From the NCBI RefSeq assembly GCF_024713945.1, contig NC_134685.1:1979001-2043000 (forward strand): DNA of 64,000 nt, given 5' to 3'. The notes beneath the pieces are model-generated. The model had not been told where the DNA came from. It searched no databases and saw only the letters and a program-made list of their open reading frames with translations. The stretch comes from Dermatophagoides farinae (lineage: Eukaryota; Arthropoda; Arachnida; Sarcoptiformes; Pyroglyphidae). Both the position numbers and the translations under genes were made by a program. Positions 1 through 12,963 of the stretch are shown in pieces (position 1 is the first letter of the stretch; each line of letters starts with the position of its first letter).

Positions 1-978
1 CATTATTATCGTCATCATTATCATCACTTTAACAACAACAACAACAAAAAAAATCCAATCAATTCAATGTCTCGATATTGTGTCATATTATGAACGGAAA
101 AAAAAATTTCCATTCCGATACTACTACTACTACTACTACCATTTAGGTGATGTGATTTTTTCATTCATTCATTCATTCATTCATTCTATTCGATTCTATT
201 CTTTGGTATGAAATGAATGAAAACAAGAAGATGAAAAAAAAAACAACGAAACAACAACAACAACATTGACACACACACACACACACATACATACAAAAAA
301 AAGGGTCAAAAGAAAAATTTTGACCGAAAAAAAAAATACAAATTGAATTCATTGTGTGTGTGTGTGTGATTGAATTATTAAAATGAAAAAAAAAATTTGT
401 AAAGTTTTCGTTGTTATACTACTACTACTACTACTAACACAATGTTTTACATTCATATATTTTTTTTTCTATCTTTCTTCAGGTTGATTGAATCTAATTT
501 GTCTAAATTCAAAGTTTTCCGATATATATTGTATATGTGTATGTGTATGTAATACATATTATTGTTTACCCTACATTTTTTTGTAGTATAAAATCCTTAT
601 GAAAAATTCAAGTTCGAGGACACACACACACACACACAACAGGATAAGAAGAAAAAAAAAGTAGGACAAATCGACGGTCGGTTTTGGGTTTTGGTTTTTG
701 GTTTTTTTCTTTTGGATAGATAATGGCATGACCATTGTGTATATGGCCATTCATATATATATATATTCTACCTGATGATGACCTCGATTTCTTTTTTTTT
801 TTTTTTTTTGTTTTTTGTTTTCATTCATTCGATATATATAAATTAAAAGACCTAACTTGGCTTGATTTTGGATTATTTTTTTTTTTTCTCATTGGTTGTA
901 GGTAGTAGTAGTAGTATACTAGTTTATTATAGGAAAAACATTGGAATTCAAACAATTTATTATACCGGGAAATCATAT

Positions 979-980
<2 letters not shown>

Positions 981-1016
<36 letters not shown>
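981..1016. repeat. (GT)18 microsatellite
   Basis: Uninterrupted run of 18 GT dinucleotides, one of the longest dinucleotide tracts in the window. Confidence 0.95.
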
Positions 1017-1018
<2 letters not shown>

Positions 1019-4000
1019 GTATGGCGCCCGATTCAATCAAAAACAAAAAAAACAATCTGGAAATCATCCAATGTGTTGTGTGTGTGTGTATATGTCTTTG
1101 ATTTAATCAAAATCAAAATCTGATCATGGAAAAAAATACCAAGAATGTATACATTATTACATCATTTATGAATGTGAATGAAAAATTTCGAATGTTTTGA
1201 TTATACGAAATTCGAGCATTGTCATTTGTCGTCGTCGTCGTTGTTGTTGTTCTTGTTGGTGGTAATTATTTACAATTTACAAATTAAAATTTGTATAAAA
1301 AAAATAGAAAAATTACTTGATAATTAATCCATTTAATAATAAAAATGTTCATCAATCAATCAATGATGTTAATGGGATTCACCGTAACGAAAATAAACAA
1401 ACAGTTTGTCAATAATCTATGATTAAAGCATATATATACAATATAATCATCGTTGTCGTCATCATCATCATAAATCTATAATAGAATCAAATCAAATACA
1501 GAACAAGATAATCTACTTGTTGTTGTTGTTGTTTTTTCTTCCATCATCATCAAATTGATCAACAAATAAGCAAAAAAAAAAATCAAATCAAATCAATGAT
1601 AATCAATTCAGGTTCAAATAAGAATCATCATCATCATCATCATCGAAGAGAGGTAAAAACAATTTTTTTTTCTTTTCAAATATTTGGCTGAAGATTAATT
1701 GATCACATATATTTTTTTCTTTAGACTATGTCTTTAGGCTTCCGGGGGCTACTTGATAAATCTTGTTCTTGATATCTTTTTTGCTTTTGAAAGAAGTTTT
1801 TTTTTATTTACGATTGAATTAATTGTAAATTGTATGGTGATGGTGGTGGCCACATATATATGGAATAAACTGGTTCTCTTGTTGATTAATATATATTGAT
1901 TTGATTAAATGAAACGAAACGAAAAGAATCAAACCATCATCATCATCAACACAATCAACAAGATTTTTGTTTTGCCATTGATGATGATGATGATGTCCAT
2001 TAGCCACCAACACACACACACAGGTAACTTGATAGATGAGAATATAAATTTTCATCATAACGAACGTTTTTTTTTTCCTTCTTTACATTAATTCTCAGGT
2101 CAGCCGGTTTTTTTTCGTTTGGCATGTTGTACATACTTTCAAAAAAAATGGGATGGTGGTGAGAGAGAGAGAGGGTACTACATATATCAAACTGACCAGA
2201 CAAGTCTTTTATTATATTACCGTTATATGTTTATGTGATGATGATGATGCTGATGATGATCATGATCATGATCATGACAATGACGACAATTTATTCGAAA
2301 AAAAAGAGAGGTTTCATTTTACACAATATTTCTCTCTCTTTTCGTGGATTAAATGTAAAAAAAAACAACATGAATGTTCATCGTTCGATCACAACAACAA
2401 CTACACAAACATGAATCAACCAGTCGGTTGATTTTTTTTTTTTGTTCTGTAAAACAACAACAACAACAACAACAAAAACAAAACGAGGTCAAGTATATGT
2501 CTATGGAATCCGGTCCGATCTCCTTTTTTTTTGTTTTTTGTTTTGTTTCTCTCGGCATCAATCAACCAATCACCGAATCTTGCCATTCAACTCTATAAGA
2601 TTTTCATCATTTATATCAATATTTCATTTAACCGGATATCATCATCATCGTCATCATCATCATTTTCCAGAATGGTTATTGATGATGATGATGATGATGA
2701 TGATAATTATTAAGCCGATTATTTGTTTGCCTACAATATATTCAATAATTTTTTTTTTTTTTTTGAAATCCAGTTTCACCTGATAAACATTATATATATA
2801 TGAGAAGAGAAAGAAACAACGCCCACGAATTAATTGAAATATATATGAATACAATAATAATTCATCATCATCATCAACAGCAGCAGCAACAACAACAGAA
2901 ATGAAAAAAAAAATAGTAGTAACAAGATAGGACCTTGCATCTTTGTTTGTTTGTTTGTTCGTTATCGTAATTGTAACGGTATGTATGTATGTATGTGTTG
3001 TACACAACACAATACAATTAAGGGCGATGTTTTTTTTGTTTGCTGTTTCGTTTCATTATTTCGAAATAAATTTCGACATGATGATGATGATGATGATGAT
3101 GTCTTGTCTTATTGTCAGCATGATATCTTGTCAGTTATTCAAATATAAAGAATCTATCACATTCATACATTCATTCATTCATTCACGAGGGGTAAATATT
3201 TGACTTCTGAATTTTTCACAGAAAAAAAAATTTTTGCCATTTTTGAAATGATCAAATTTCAGCTGTTTGATAATTAATTTATCCATTTGGTTTCATGAAT
3301 TAATTTTTCTTTTTTTTCTCTTTCTTTTTTTTCAGTGTTATGTAAATTCAAGAATTTCGACATATCGTTACAATGGTGGCCCATTGATTATTATTTTTTT
3401 TCCCATAATTTATTGCCAATTTGGCCATGATTGATATATGAAATCATATCATAAGCATCCAAGACTAATCTAATGAAAAAATTGAATTTCATCTTGAAAA
3501 TATTTGCCTCTTTCTCTACATGATTTCTTACATCCACACTATAACCATAATGGTCATCTTGAATGATCATTATCACCACCACCACCAACATCATCATATG
3601 GATGGTACCAATTGGCACCTTGTTTGTTTAACAACAACAGCAACAAAAGCATATCTTATGACCATACCTAACCATCAACATCATCATTATGATCACTAGA
3701 ATTATGGCAATGTGTAAATAAAAATGAACGAAGAAAAAAAATCAAACAGAACGATGATGAAAAAAAAAATTATCAACACACACACACACACACACAAATT
3801 CAACAAACATCAATTTCATCATCATTCAAAAACTTGTTGACTGACAAGTCTTTTTTTTTTTTTTTTGATTATTATTTCATTTCTTTGAAAACATTGAAAA
3901 TTTCAACGAGGGGTTACTGACTTTGATCATCATCATCATCATCAATGCCATTAGCATTACAGATCCACGATGATGATGATGATGATCATCATCATCACTG

Positions 4001-6174
4001 AAAGAAGAAGAAAAAAAAGAAAGAAAATTCATTCACAAATGTATGGCATGTATATATTATATGAATATTTGTGCTATAAAGACAAGTTTACAATTTGATG
4101 TGGCGCGGTAAATTCATCCAGTATAATCGAATTGAGAGAATGAGAAATGTTTACTATATCAAAAAAAAAAAAAAAAAACAGTACATTCGCGGTACATATC
4201 ATAACGATCATCCTCATCTTGATGGTGGTGGTGGTTGTGGATTTTTATCGACAACATTTTTTTTTCTTTTTTGAATCAGTCATTCAATATTTGAACATCA
4301 AGAAAACATTTAATCAACCAACCAACAACAACAGCAACAAGTAGAATGAATATCTATGAATGTTGATGATGAAAAATCACGGAACTACATTATAAAACAT
4401 CATCATCATCATCATGATGCAAAAATACAAATAGTAAAGATATGTCGTCGAAATGGCTTTTTGTTGTTGTTGTTGTTGTTGTTTATGATGTTTTTAAAAC
4501 ATCAACAATCAACAATGATGATGATAATGAATATTCAAATTCATATGTGAAATTTTTTTTTTTTCGTTGTCGTTGTATGTATGTATGTCTCTCCTATATT
4601 TACATTTCAAATGAAATAATTTTTTTTTCTATATTTCACATCTAGAATATTCTGGTCAAACCAAAAAAACGAGAAAAAAAAATATTCAATCACGAAAATA
4701 AGGAAATTGATCATCATGATTGTGTGTGTGGTGGTGGTCAAGTTTGGTTCATTTCATGCCATGAATTCCTAGTTCATTAAAAAACATTAAATAAAATGGG
4801 CAAAAGAAAAAAAAAATCTTTGTTTCTTATCACATCAACATCTATAGTAGTAAATCTTTCAACGTTTATCATTGATGTTTATCATCTATCCATCATTCAT
4901 TCATTAAAGTATTTGTGTTGTATACACGATTGATGTGAATAATTTATTTTACCAAATCACAAATCACAAACATTATAATTATAATAATAATAATAATTTA
5001 ACCAGGGAGAATAGAATCAGTTTCCTAAATCAGAAACCAGCTGATATGAATCATCATTTTTTTAAGTGAACAAGATGACGATAATGAGTATTGAATGATG
5101 ATCTTGAAAGATAAAAACACATGAAATAAGGAAAATGATCATGATCATCATCGTTATCGTTATCAAAAACTTTTTCGATCAATCGATAAGTGATCAGTAA
5201 CGTTGGGTACGGGAAATAAAAAAGATTTTCATTTTTTTTTCTGCACACATATATCCCAATACCAAACGGTAACCGGTAATTCATTAGTAATACGAATAAA
5301 AAAAAGGAGCAATAATAACGACGACGACTCATTATCATTGTGATGAAACTAGAAAATTTTCAAGTGCAAGCAGACTTTTTCGTTTTTTTTTCATCATCAT
5401 CAAAATATAATTAGTTCAGGTAAATTATTCGAAATTTTTTTTCCAAAAAAAAGGAAAAAAAATTATCTAGAGAGATCATCTTCGAATGAATTAAAATTAA
5501 AAATTTTCATCATATCATTCGGGTTTGTTCATTTGTTGGTCATCATCATCATCATCGATATCTGTGGTATCGATTTAAATTGGGAGATGAAAAAAAAAAT
5601 CCCTTAGAGGGGCTTTCCATATCACCACTATATGGACAACAGGTCTATCATCATCACCGGCGATGATGATTTAAATCCATACAAAATGTTAAGACTTTCT
5701 CTGAAACATTTTTTTTTTTTTTTTTGGTTCATGTTCTGTGCTCTAATTTATTGCACATTCTTTTTTTTCATTCTCATTCGTGTCATTATATTACCCTCAC
5801 ACGCACACACACACACACACATAATACATGAGGCCACACATTCTTTGGTGTGTGTGTGTGTGTGTCCTTGAATATTTTCAGATATACCGGCAACACATGC
5901 ACCAAATTTTTTTTTCTTTTAATGGACCTTTGGAGCTTGATTGCCGATGATGATGATGATGATGAAGCGCCGCTGACCTTATTATTAGTGAAGAATTTTT
6001 TTTTATTTTTCATTTACCAACCACACTTTGATTGGTCATTGGGCTCTCTACACAATCAACAATTCAAAAAAAAAAAAAAAGTTTTTTTCTGGTGAATCAT
6101 CAACAAGTTGGTTTTTTTTGCTTTTGATGATTCAAGATATCCGTAATCATCATAATAATGATGATGATGATGGT

Positions 6175-6204
6175 GATCACCATAATGATGCCATTATGGT
6201 GATC
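6175..6204. repeat. Perfect 13-bp inverted repeat with 4-nt loop
   Basis: The left arm GATCACCATAATG is followed by ATGC and then its exact reverse complement. It sits inside CAT/ATG-rich DNA and could form a hairpin. No gene context explains it. Confidence 0.85.
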
Positions 6205-6872
6205 ATCTTGATCAATCCTTATGATGAATGATAGGTGCATAGGTCAGTACATCATTATGATCATTGGTTTATTTCAGGAATCAAAAGAGAGAGAAAGAAA
6301 GATGAAAAAAATCGAAATCTATCTATTTATCTCTGATTCTATTGTTTTTGGAAAAAAACACAAAACAAGACAAAAAAAAGAAATAAAATATTTTTGCATC
6401 CATTATAAAAAAAATTGGTTGGAAACAATCGAACAGCCAGTCAACCAATGGGCAACCATTGATGATGATGACCTTTGGCCTTTTTCAGTTTTTTTTCTAT
6501 TTTCTTTTCTTTCTATGAAAATTATTTTGAAGAAAAAAAAGAATTTTTTAGGTGTGTGTGTGTGTGTGTGTGTGGTGATGCTAATCAAAATTTCAAAAAA
6601 TCGAAAGTTTGAAAAAAAATCTTCGATCAAATGATGTGCATGTGTGTGTGTGTTGATCGTCATGAGGTTGGGTTAGGGGTCATCATTGAATGGAAAAATT
6701 TTTTTTTTTTTATCATGTCCAGGGTTTGGTTTGTTTGCCCATTATGTTCATATGTGTGTGTGCGTGTGTGTTTGTTTGTTTCATTCCCTTTCATAACTAT
6801 GGTAAACTTTTATTCGAAAAAAAAAATTTTGAAAAAAATGACCAGAAAATTTGCAAAAAAAAATACACTTAC

Positions 6873-7715
6873 CACAAAATGGAATGCCTTCTGGTGTCCA
6901 GGTGCCATTCTGATTACATGCACGTCTTGATGGTCCAAGCAATTCATAGCCATAATCGCATGTATATGTTACAATTGTACCAGCATTTAGACGTTCATTT
7001 GTGAATGTAACCGAACAATGTAATGGTGATCCTGGATAGCTACATGTTTGTTCTGTATTTAAATTCATCAATCAATGAATTTATTATTTTTTACAATCAT
7101 CGATTCACGTATATTTATGCTCAAAGAAAACGTACCTGCAGCAATGAAACTTTGTTTCGGATCAATAGTGATCATTATAATCATTGTAATAATCACTTTG
7201 ATTGGATTTGAATGATGATGAAAAAATAATGGTGATGATGATGTGAATTTGGTTGATGAAAAATTTGATCGCCTATTTTTTGATGATAATAATTTTGTTG
7301 TTTTTGTTGATGATGATGATGATGATGATTGTGATGGGCGACAATATCGATTATTATTATTGAACATTATTGTTGATTTAATTGACTTGATTAATAACAT
7401 TATTAATTCATTAAACGGATATGATGATGAAGATGATGATGATAATGATAATGGCATCGATTGTTTCGATGATGATGGTGATGAGCAAAATTCTTGATTT
7501 GAAAATGGCATTGATGATGAAAATTGTTTCATGAAAGATGACTTAGATGATGATGATGACCAATATGGTTGTTGTGACGATGTAAATGATGATATGACAA
7601 AATTATTTCGATCATTTTGATCATCATACAGTAATGATGAACAAATCATATCATCATCACAATCATCATTTTGATTACGTGGATCATCAATCATTTTTGT
7701 TGTTGTTGTGGGCAT
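6873..7715 (-). CDS. Sushi (CCP) domain protein, first two exons, 3' incomplete
   Basis: Two exons are visible. Exon 1 is 7715-7136 and ends in a strong donor (gcag|gtacgt). Exon 2 is 7052-6873, 180 bp, bounded by an acceptor (aatacag) and a donor (gtaagt). Both junctions are phase 1, the usual symmetric phase of sushi modules. Exon 2 encodes one complete CCP module: C-S-Y-P-G near the start, C in HCSVTF, GTIVTYTCDYGYELLGPSRR, then NGTWTPEGIPFCG with the conserved Trp and last Cys. Exon 1 starts at the only upstream ATG. It encodes about 170 Ser/Asn/Asp-rich residues and then a hydrophobic run (VIITMIIMITI) ending in SFIAAG, which could be a signal anchor or a late signal peptide. CCP modules mediate extracellular protein binding, so a secreted or membrane protein is inferred. 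Later exons were not found. Parent family (for example furrowed- or SVEP-like) is not determined. Confidence 0.75.
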
Positions 7716-10700
7716 ATTTTTTCAATTTATAAACAATTTAAAGATTCAATGTTTTTTTTTCATTCAAACATTCCAAATGATAAATTTTTTTTTTTTTTTT
7801 TTTGATCAAATCACATCACACTTGGTTTTAAGAATATAAACAAAAAAAAAACAGACACACACACACACACACACTGCCACTACTGTGTGGATATAGATAC
7901 ACAATCAAACACCGAATAACCGTTTTGGATTAAGAATCGAAATTCGCATTACACCGAGATTTTTTTTTTTTTTTTTGCTATTGTTGTTGTTGTTGTTGTT
8001 GTTGTTATTAGTTTCAATACTTGGCTTTAACTGACTTTTGCCGCCACTTGTTCATCATTTTCATCATTATCATTTTCGTTTTGTTCATCTTGGTCTTCGT
8101 AGTCGTCGTCGTCGTCTTTGTAAGTTTCTTTTTTATCTTTGTAGCCAGAAAAACGAAATATTCACGAATGCACGAAACACACACATGCACACACAAACAA
8201 GGCACAATCATCTGACAGCAGCAATTTTCAACAAAAAAAAACGAATGAAAAATAAATTTTGTTCTCTCTCTCTTCATCTTTCTTAGGTCGTTCTCTCTCT
8301 ATCTCTCTTTCACAGTTCCTCTGTATGTGTGCATGCTATTTGCTCTCTTTTTTTTTTTGTTTCCTTCATTCAAATTCACCTGGCTTGTCTTGTTGTATGT
8401 TTGTGTGAAAAAAAAAATTTTTGAAAGAAAAAAGAAAAAATCTTACCTGTTCTACCTGTATGAATGAATGAATGGAATGAATGAAACAGGTACGTTGGGT
8501 TAAATTTTTTTTTTATTTTTTTTATTTTTATTTTGTAGCGGTTGAATGGACACAAACACTGTGTATATATTGGATGGATGGTTGGAATATATGGATAAAA
8601 AATCAATGATGGTAAATATTGTAGTTGTTGTTGTTGTTGTTGTTGTTGTTATTATTATCTAACTAAAACGATGACTCCCGATGTTCGATGGTTTATGAAT
8701 AATAATAAATAATCCATCCATTACGGTCAAAGGTTAAATATCATGATCATGATGGTGATTGGTTGGTTGATCCATGTATGGATCATCATTGAATTTCACA
8801 AATGATGATCAGATAAAAAACAATTTTTTTTTCTTTCACATCTTCCATTCATTGGTGATAAATCTTTTCTATCGGTCGGTCGGTAGGTAGGCAGATGAAG
8901 AAAATTTAGTAAAAAAAAAAATTTGATAATCTTCCAATTAATTACATGCGAGAAAAAAAACCAGCCGACAACAACATCAAAAAGGATAAAATTTTGAAAT
9001 TTAAAAAAAAAATTTTTTCATATTCACAGGGTTTTTTTTCTTCCAAAAAAAAAATGGATCATTGACGAAAAATCTTGCACCTTACCTGTTGTGTGGTATT
9101 TTGTCTCGTCGGCGGCGGTGGTGGTGGTGGTGGTGATCACATTAATTATAAGTCAAAAATTGGTTTTTTTCTGACCATTTTGTCCAGTGTGTGTGTGTGT
9201 GTGTGTGTATTTGTTTGTGTGAAAATGACGATTGCCGACACACACACACACACGCAGTGATAATGATTCCAAAATCAAAAAAAAAGGCAAACAAGGGGTT
9301 ATATTTTTTTTTCACCAATATCAGTTTAGAAATGTCATTTTGAATGAATGCCGCAGAAAAAAAAACCTGCTCCACAACAACAATAACAAAAAATAAAAAT
9401 AAAAAAGGTGGTAATAAATTAGCTCTGGACAAACACAACACTGGACACCAGTGGTGATGATGATGATGATGATCAACCAAGAAAAAAAAACTCGAATTAG
9501 AAGAGTCAATATATAAAAAAAATGAATGTCAAACCCTCACATACCGGCTATCATTATGTATGGTATGTGTTGTCATTCATATGTGGAATTCCAAATCCAT
9601 CAACAATCTGTAATCTCACCATCATCATCATCATCATCGAGGTCATATATGATTTTAAATTCTTTAAAAGTTTTTCTAAATTTTTTGTTGTTGTTGTTGT
9701 TGTTGTTACTTTGATTCTACACATTCGATAATCGATAATGAATTTATGCATATATACACATGTGTCACTATATGACCGACCATGACCTGTAAACATATAA
9801 AAAAAATTGAAAACCTAGAATTGAAATCAATCAATAGAGATCAATTGATTATTATGGCCCATGATGATAAATTGGATGACCTTTTTTTCAGTTGTCCATT
9901 TTTTTCAGGGTTTATTACTCTCTCTCCCCCCCCCAAAAAAAAAAATGTGTTCAATTAACTTGTCGAATAATGAAAAAAAAAGAAATTCTTTGACCTTTGG
10001 ACCCAGGTGAGAGTCAGAGACAGCGAGAGAGAGAGTGAAGGCTACCCGATTAGTTGAAAAAAAATCAGATACAACCATAGAATATTTGACCTTTGTTTTT
10101 TATTACAGAAAAGATGACTTCATGACCGTTATGTATGTATGTATGTATGTGAAAGGTCATCACGTGTCATCGCTAAAATAGATAGTTTCATTATAAATAT
10201 TTAACTATAGTATTTATCTGGTCATTTAGGTCATTGACCAGTGATTGATATGAAAAAAATGGGTTTTTGTTGTGTGGGTTGCAGATGATGAATACATTAC
10301 AATTTATAATGTTATATTATACCAGCAGAAATTGAAATTTTCAAATAAAAACAAAAACTAACAAAAAAAAAAAATGAAAAATTCGACGAAATGAAATGGC
10401 CAACCAAACAAACTTGGCCATCAAAAATTAAACTAAACCAAAAAAAAAAAAAAAAAATAGAACCTTATTATCACCAAAATAGTACTCATTTTTACATGCC
10501 AGTGGACCACCATCATGATGATGATGATATTGACGATTTGACCATCGACCACCATTGATGAATGCCATATAATAATGATGATGATAATGACCAAACAGGT
10601 CATTGATGATCATCATCATCATAATGATAATAATAATAATAATAACGATGATTGAAGTCCATGAAACAAAAGAATAATTTTTTTTTTGTTTGTTTACTCT

Positions 10701-12963
10701 CTAAATCCAAAAATGGTTTGATCAAAAAAAAAAACTGAACCAAAAAAAAAAAAAAAAATGAAGCAAAATGAAAAATGAAATCGAAATTAAAAAAAAAAAG
10801 AAAAGAAAATAAAGATAAATCCAGCAGCCTAAAATAAATGGCATCTTTTTCGTTCCCATTTTTTTTTCTATTTATGTGTTGTTGGTCCATCATCATCATC
10901 ATCATCATTACCATTCTTGTATTTAAAATTTCAAACAAACAAACAAACAAACGATGAAGATGATGATATAAATGGTGGTGGTGGTATATATTCAAAACAT
11001 TCTAAAATAGCGCTATTTTTCCATCTAAACAACAACAACAAGAATTGAATGGACAATAGAAAACAAAAAAAAAAGAATTGAAATGGAAAGCTCTCTCCCA
11101 ATATGGAGCAATAATAAAATGGCGATGATTTGTATACAACAACAACAACAACAACAACAACAACAGCAATCGACAACAACAATCGAAAAGCAGACAAATG
11201 AAAATTGAACCAGAAAAGAAGAAAATGAAAATTTTTTTTTTTTGTTGAAACTGAAATTATTTCGTATTTGGACAGCGTAATGATTATCAATGTAAATAGA
11301 ATAAACGTTTTTTTTTTCGTTGTTGCCAAACTTGGATAACAATAGATTGTATGATGATTTGTATTTTTGTTTTCTATTAATCAAGCTTTCATTTAATTCT
11401 TGACATATGATGGATGGATCGGATTTCGGATATCATTTTGGATTACATCATCATTTAGAAAAAAAAAGATTCATCGATGATGATGATGATGATGATTTGC
11501 ACCGAATCGATGCAAACGATCATCAATTGTTCAACAAAAAATAAAACCAAAGAAAGAAAAAACACTTTCTCTGCTGTTTTTTTTAGGACAAAAAAACCAC
11601 CCACAATGTTGAAAGAGCAACGAAAAAAAATAATCTGACCAGGATTCAATGCACTTTTGACTGGTCAAAAAAAAACAAAACAAAACAAAACAACATCACC
11701 AACAACGTTACATTATCATTAATGTGTGAAAAAAAATGTGAATTTTTTTTTTGGGTAAAAGAAAAATTTTTTTTGTTGTTGTTGTTGACACATGTTCAAC
11801 ATTGGGTGCCAAAACAATATATACGTGCATGCTAATTATTTCGGCACTACATTTGTGTGTGTGTGACAATAATTTTAACTAAAAATAACTTTAGCAAAAA
11901 AAAAATCACAAATTGTCACCAAAAAAAAAAACGACGACGACGACGACAACTAATCATTGGTAATTGACGACCAACAACAGCATTGTGTTTGAATATCCAG
12001 GATCCAGGATTATTGACTATTGTTGTTGTTGTTGACCAGAAAAAAAATTTGACAATTTTTTTTTTGGAAGGAAAAAAAATGAAATTCAATCATGTTTTAT
12101 TTTAACCCGGTTATTAAACGGTTATTCTAGAAAAAAAAAATCTGACCACCATTCTGTGTCAGTAGCACCCTCAATATTTGGTTCAAATTGTATTCGCTCT
12201 CTCTCTCTTGCTTTCTGATCTGTGATCCATCCAGATGAATCAGAGCACATCCGTCATATAGGTAAGATGATGACCATCACCACCGCCATACTCACATATC
12301 TATCATTCATTTTTCTTCCTTTATGGTCAGACGAGAGTAACGAAAAACAAAAAAAAATAAAAGAAAACATTCATTCATTTCCCGTACATATAAGATTTTT
12401 TCGGTAGACACATATATATTCAACAGGTGTAACTAGGTGTACCAATGACCATTCGACCATCAAAAAAAAAAAATGAAACAAATTCAGATCATCATCAGAT
12501 TGACCAGCCATTTTCTTGTTATTTCATTTCATTTTTTTTCTTTGGTTTGATTTGATTTTCTTTCATTCAGAAAATTATTCACAAAAAAATGATCCAAAAA
12601 TAACTTGTTGTTGTTGTTGTCATAGTAGTAGTTGTTGTTGTTGTTATTGATATTTTTTTTTTTTTCATTGGACAATAACAATTGCTATGTGTCGTTTTAA
12701 CGAGAAAAAAGAAATAAAATTTCAATCATCATCATCATCATCACAAATGAAACGGTCGATCGATTTATATTTATTTAAAATTTTCATTTTTTTCCACTGT
12801 ATTTACAACCAAAACAGAAACGAATAAATCTCACACGAAAGAAAAAAAATTTCACTACATATGGAAATGGGTGTATATTTTTTTCATCAAAATTTGACTA
12901 TTAAATAGAAAAAAAAACAAGAAAAGAAAAGCAAAGAAAAAATCGAAAAAAAAGTGTCTATCA
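7716..12963. other. Non-coding, microsatellite-rich interval
   Basis: No supported coding exon. On the minus strand there are good splice-donor-like strings (cag|gtaag) at about 8446 and 9085, which could end untranslated 5' exons of the sushi gene, but nothing confirms this. Open frames here are simple-repeat translations. Confidence 0.55.

Larger units (their letters stand above)
1..6872. other. Microsatellite-rich non-coding DNA
   Basis: No coding exon is supported here on either strand. The open frames are translations of simple repeats (poly-D/H/T/V from CAT, GAT and CA tracts). The stretch holds many CA/TG, CAT/ATG, CAA/TTG and poly-A/T runs and a few short palindromes. It lies downstream of the last visible exon of the minus-strand sushi gene, so part of it is probably intron of that gene. 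Further exons may lie here unrecognised or beyond the window edge. Confidence 0.6.

Noticed and set aside
2641-2700. Apparent acidic or histidine-rich proteins from CAT/ATG runs, here and at many other sites in the first 13 kb
   Set aside because: Translations of trinucleotide microsatellites on both strands, without domains or splice context.
3391-3618. Minus-strand frame with mixed composition (DDHYGYSVDVRNHVEKEANIF...)
   Set aside because: No splice sites in the right phase for the sushi gene and no recognisable domain; likely chance.
10428-10622. Minus-strand frame reading NGGRWSNRQ...PLACKNEYYFGDNK, possible exon
   Set aside because: Surrounded by CAT repeats, no convincing acceptor, weak donor (aag|gttcta) and no recognised domain.
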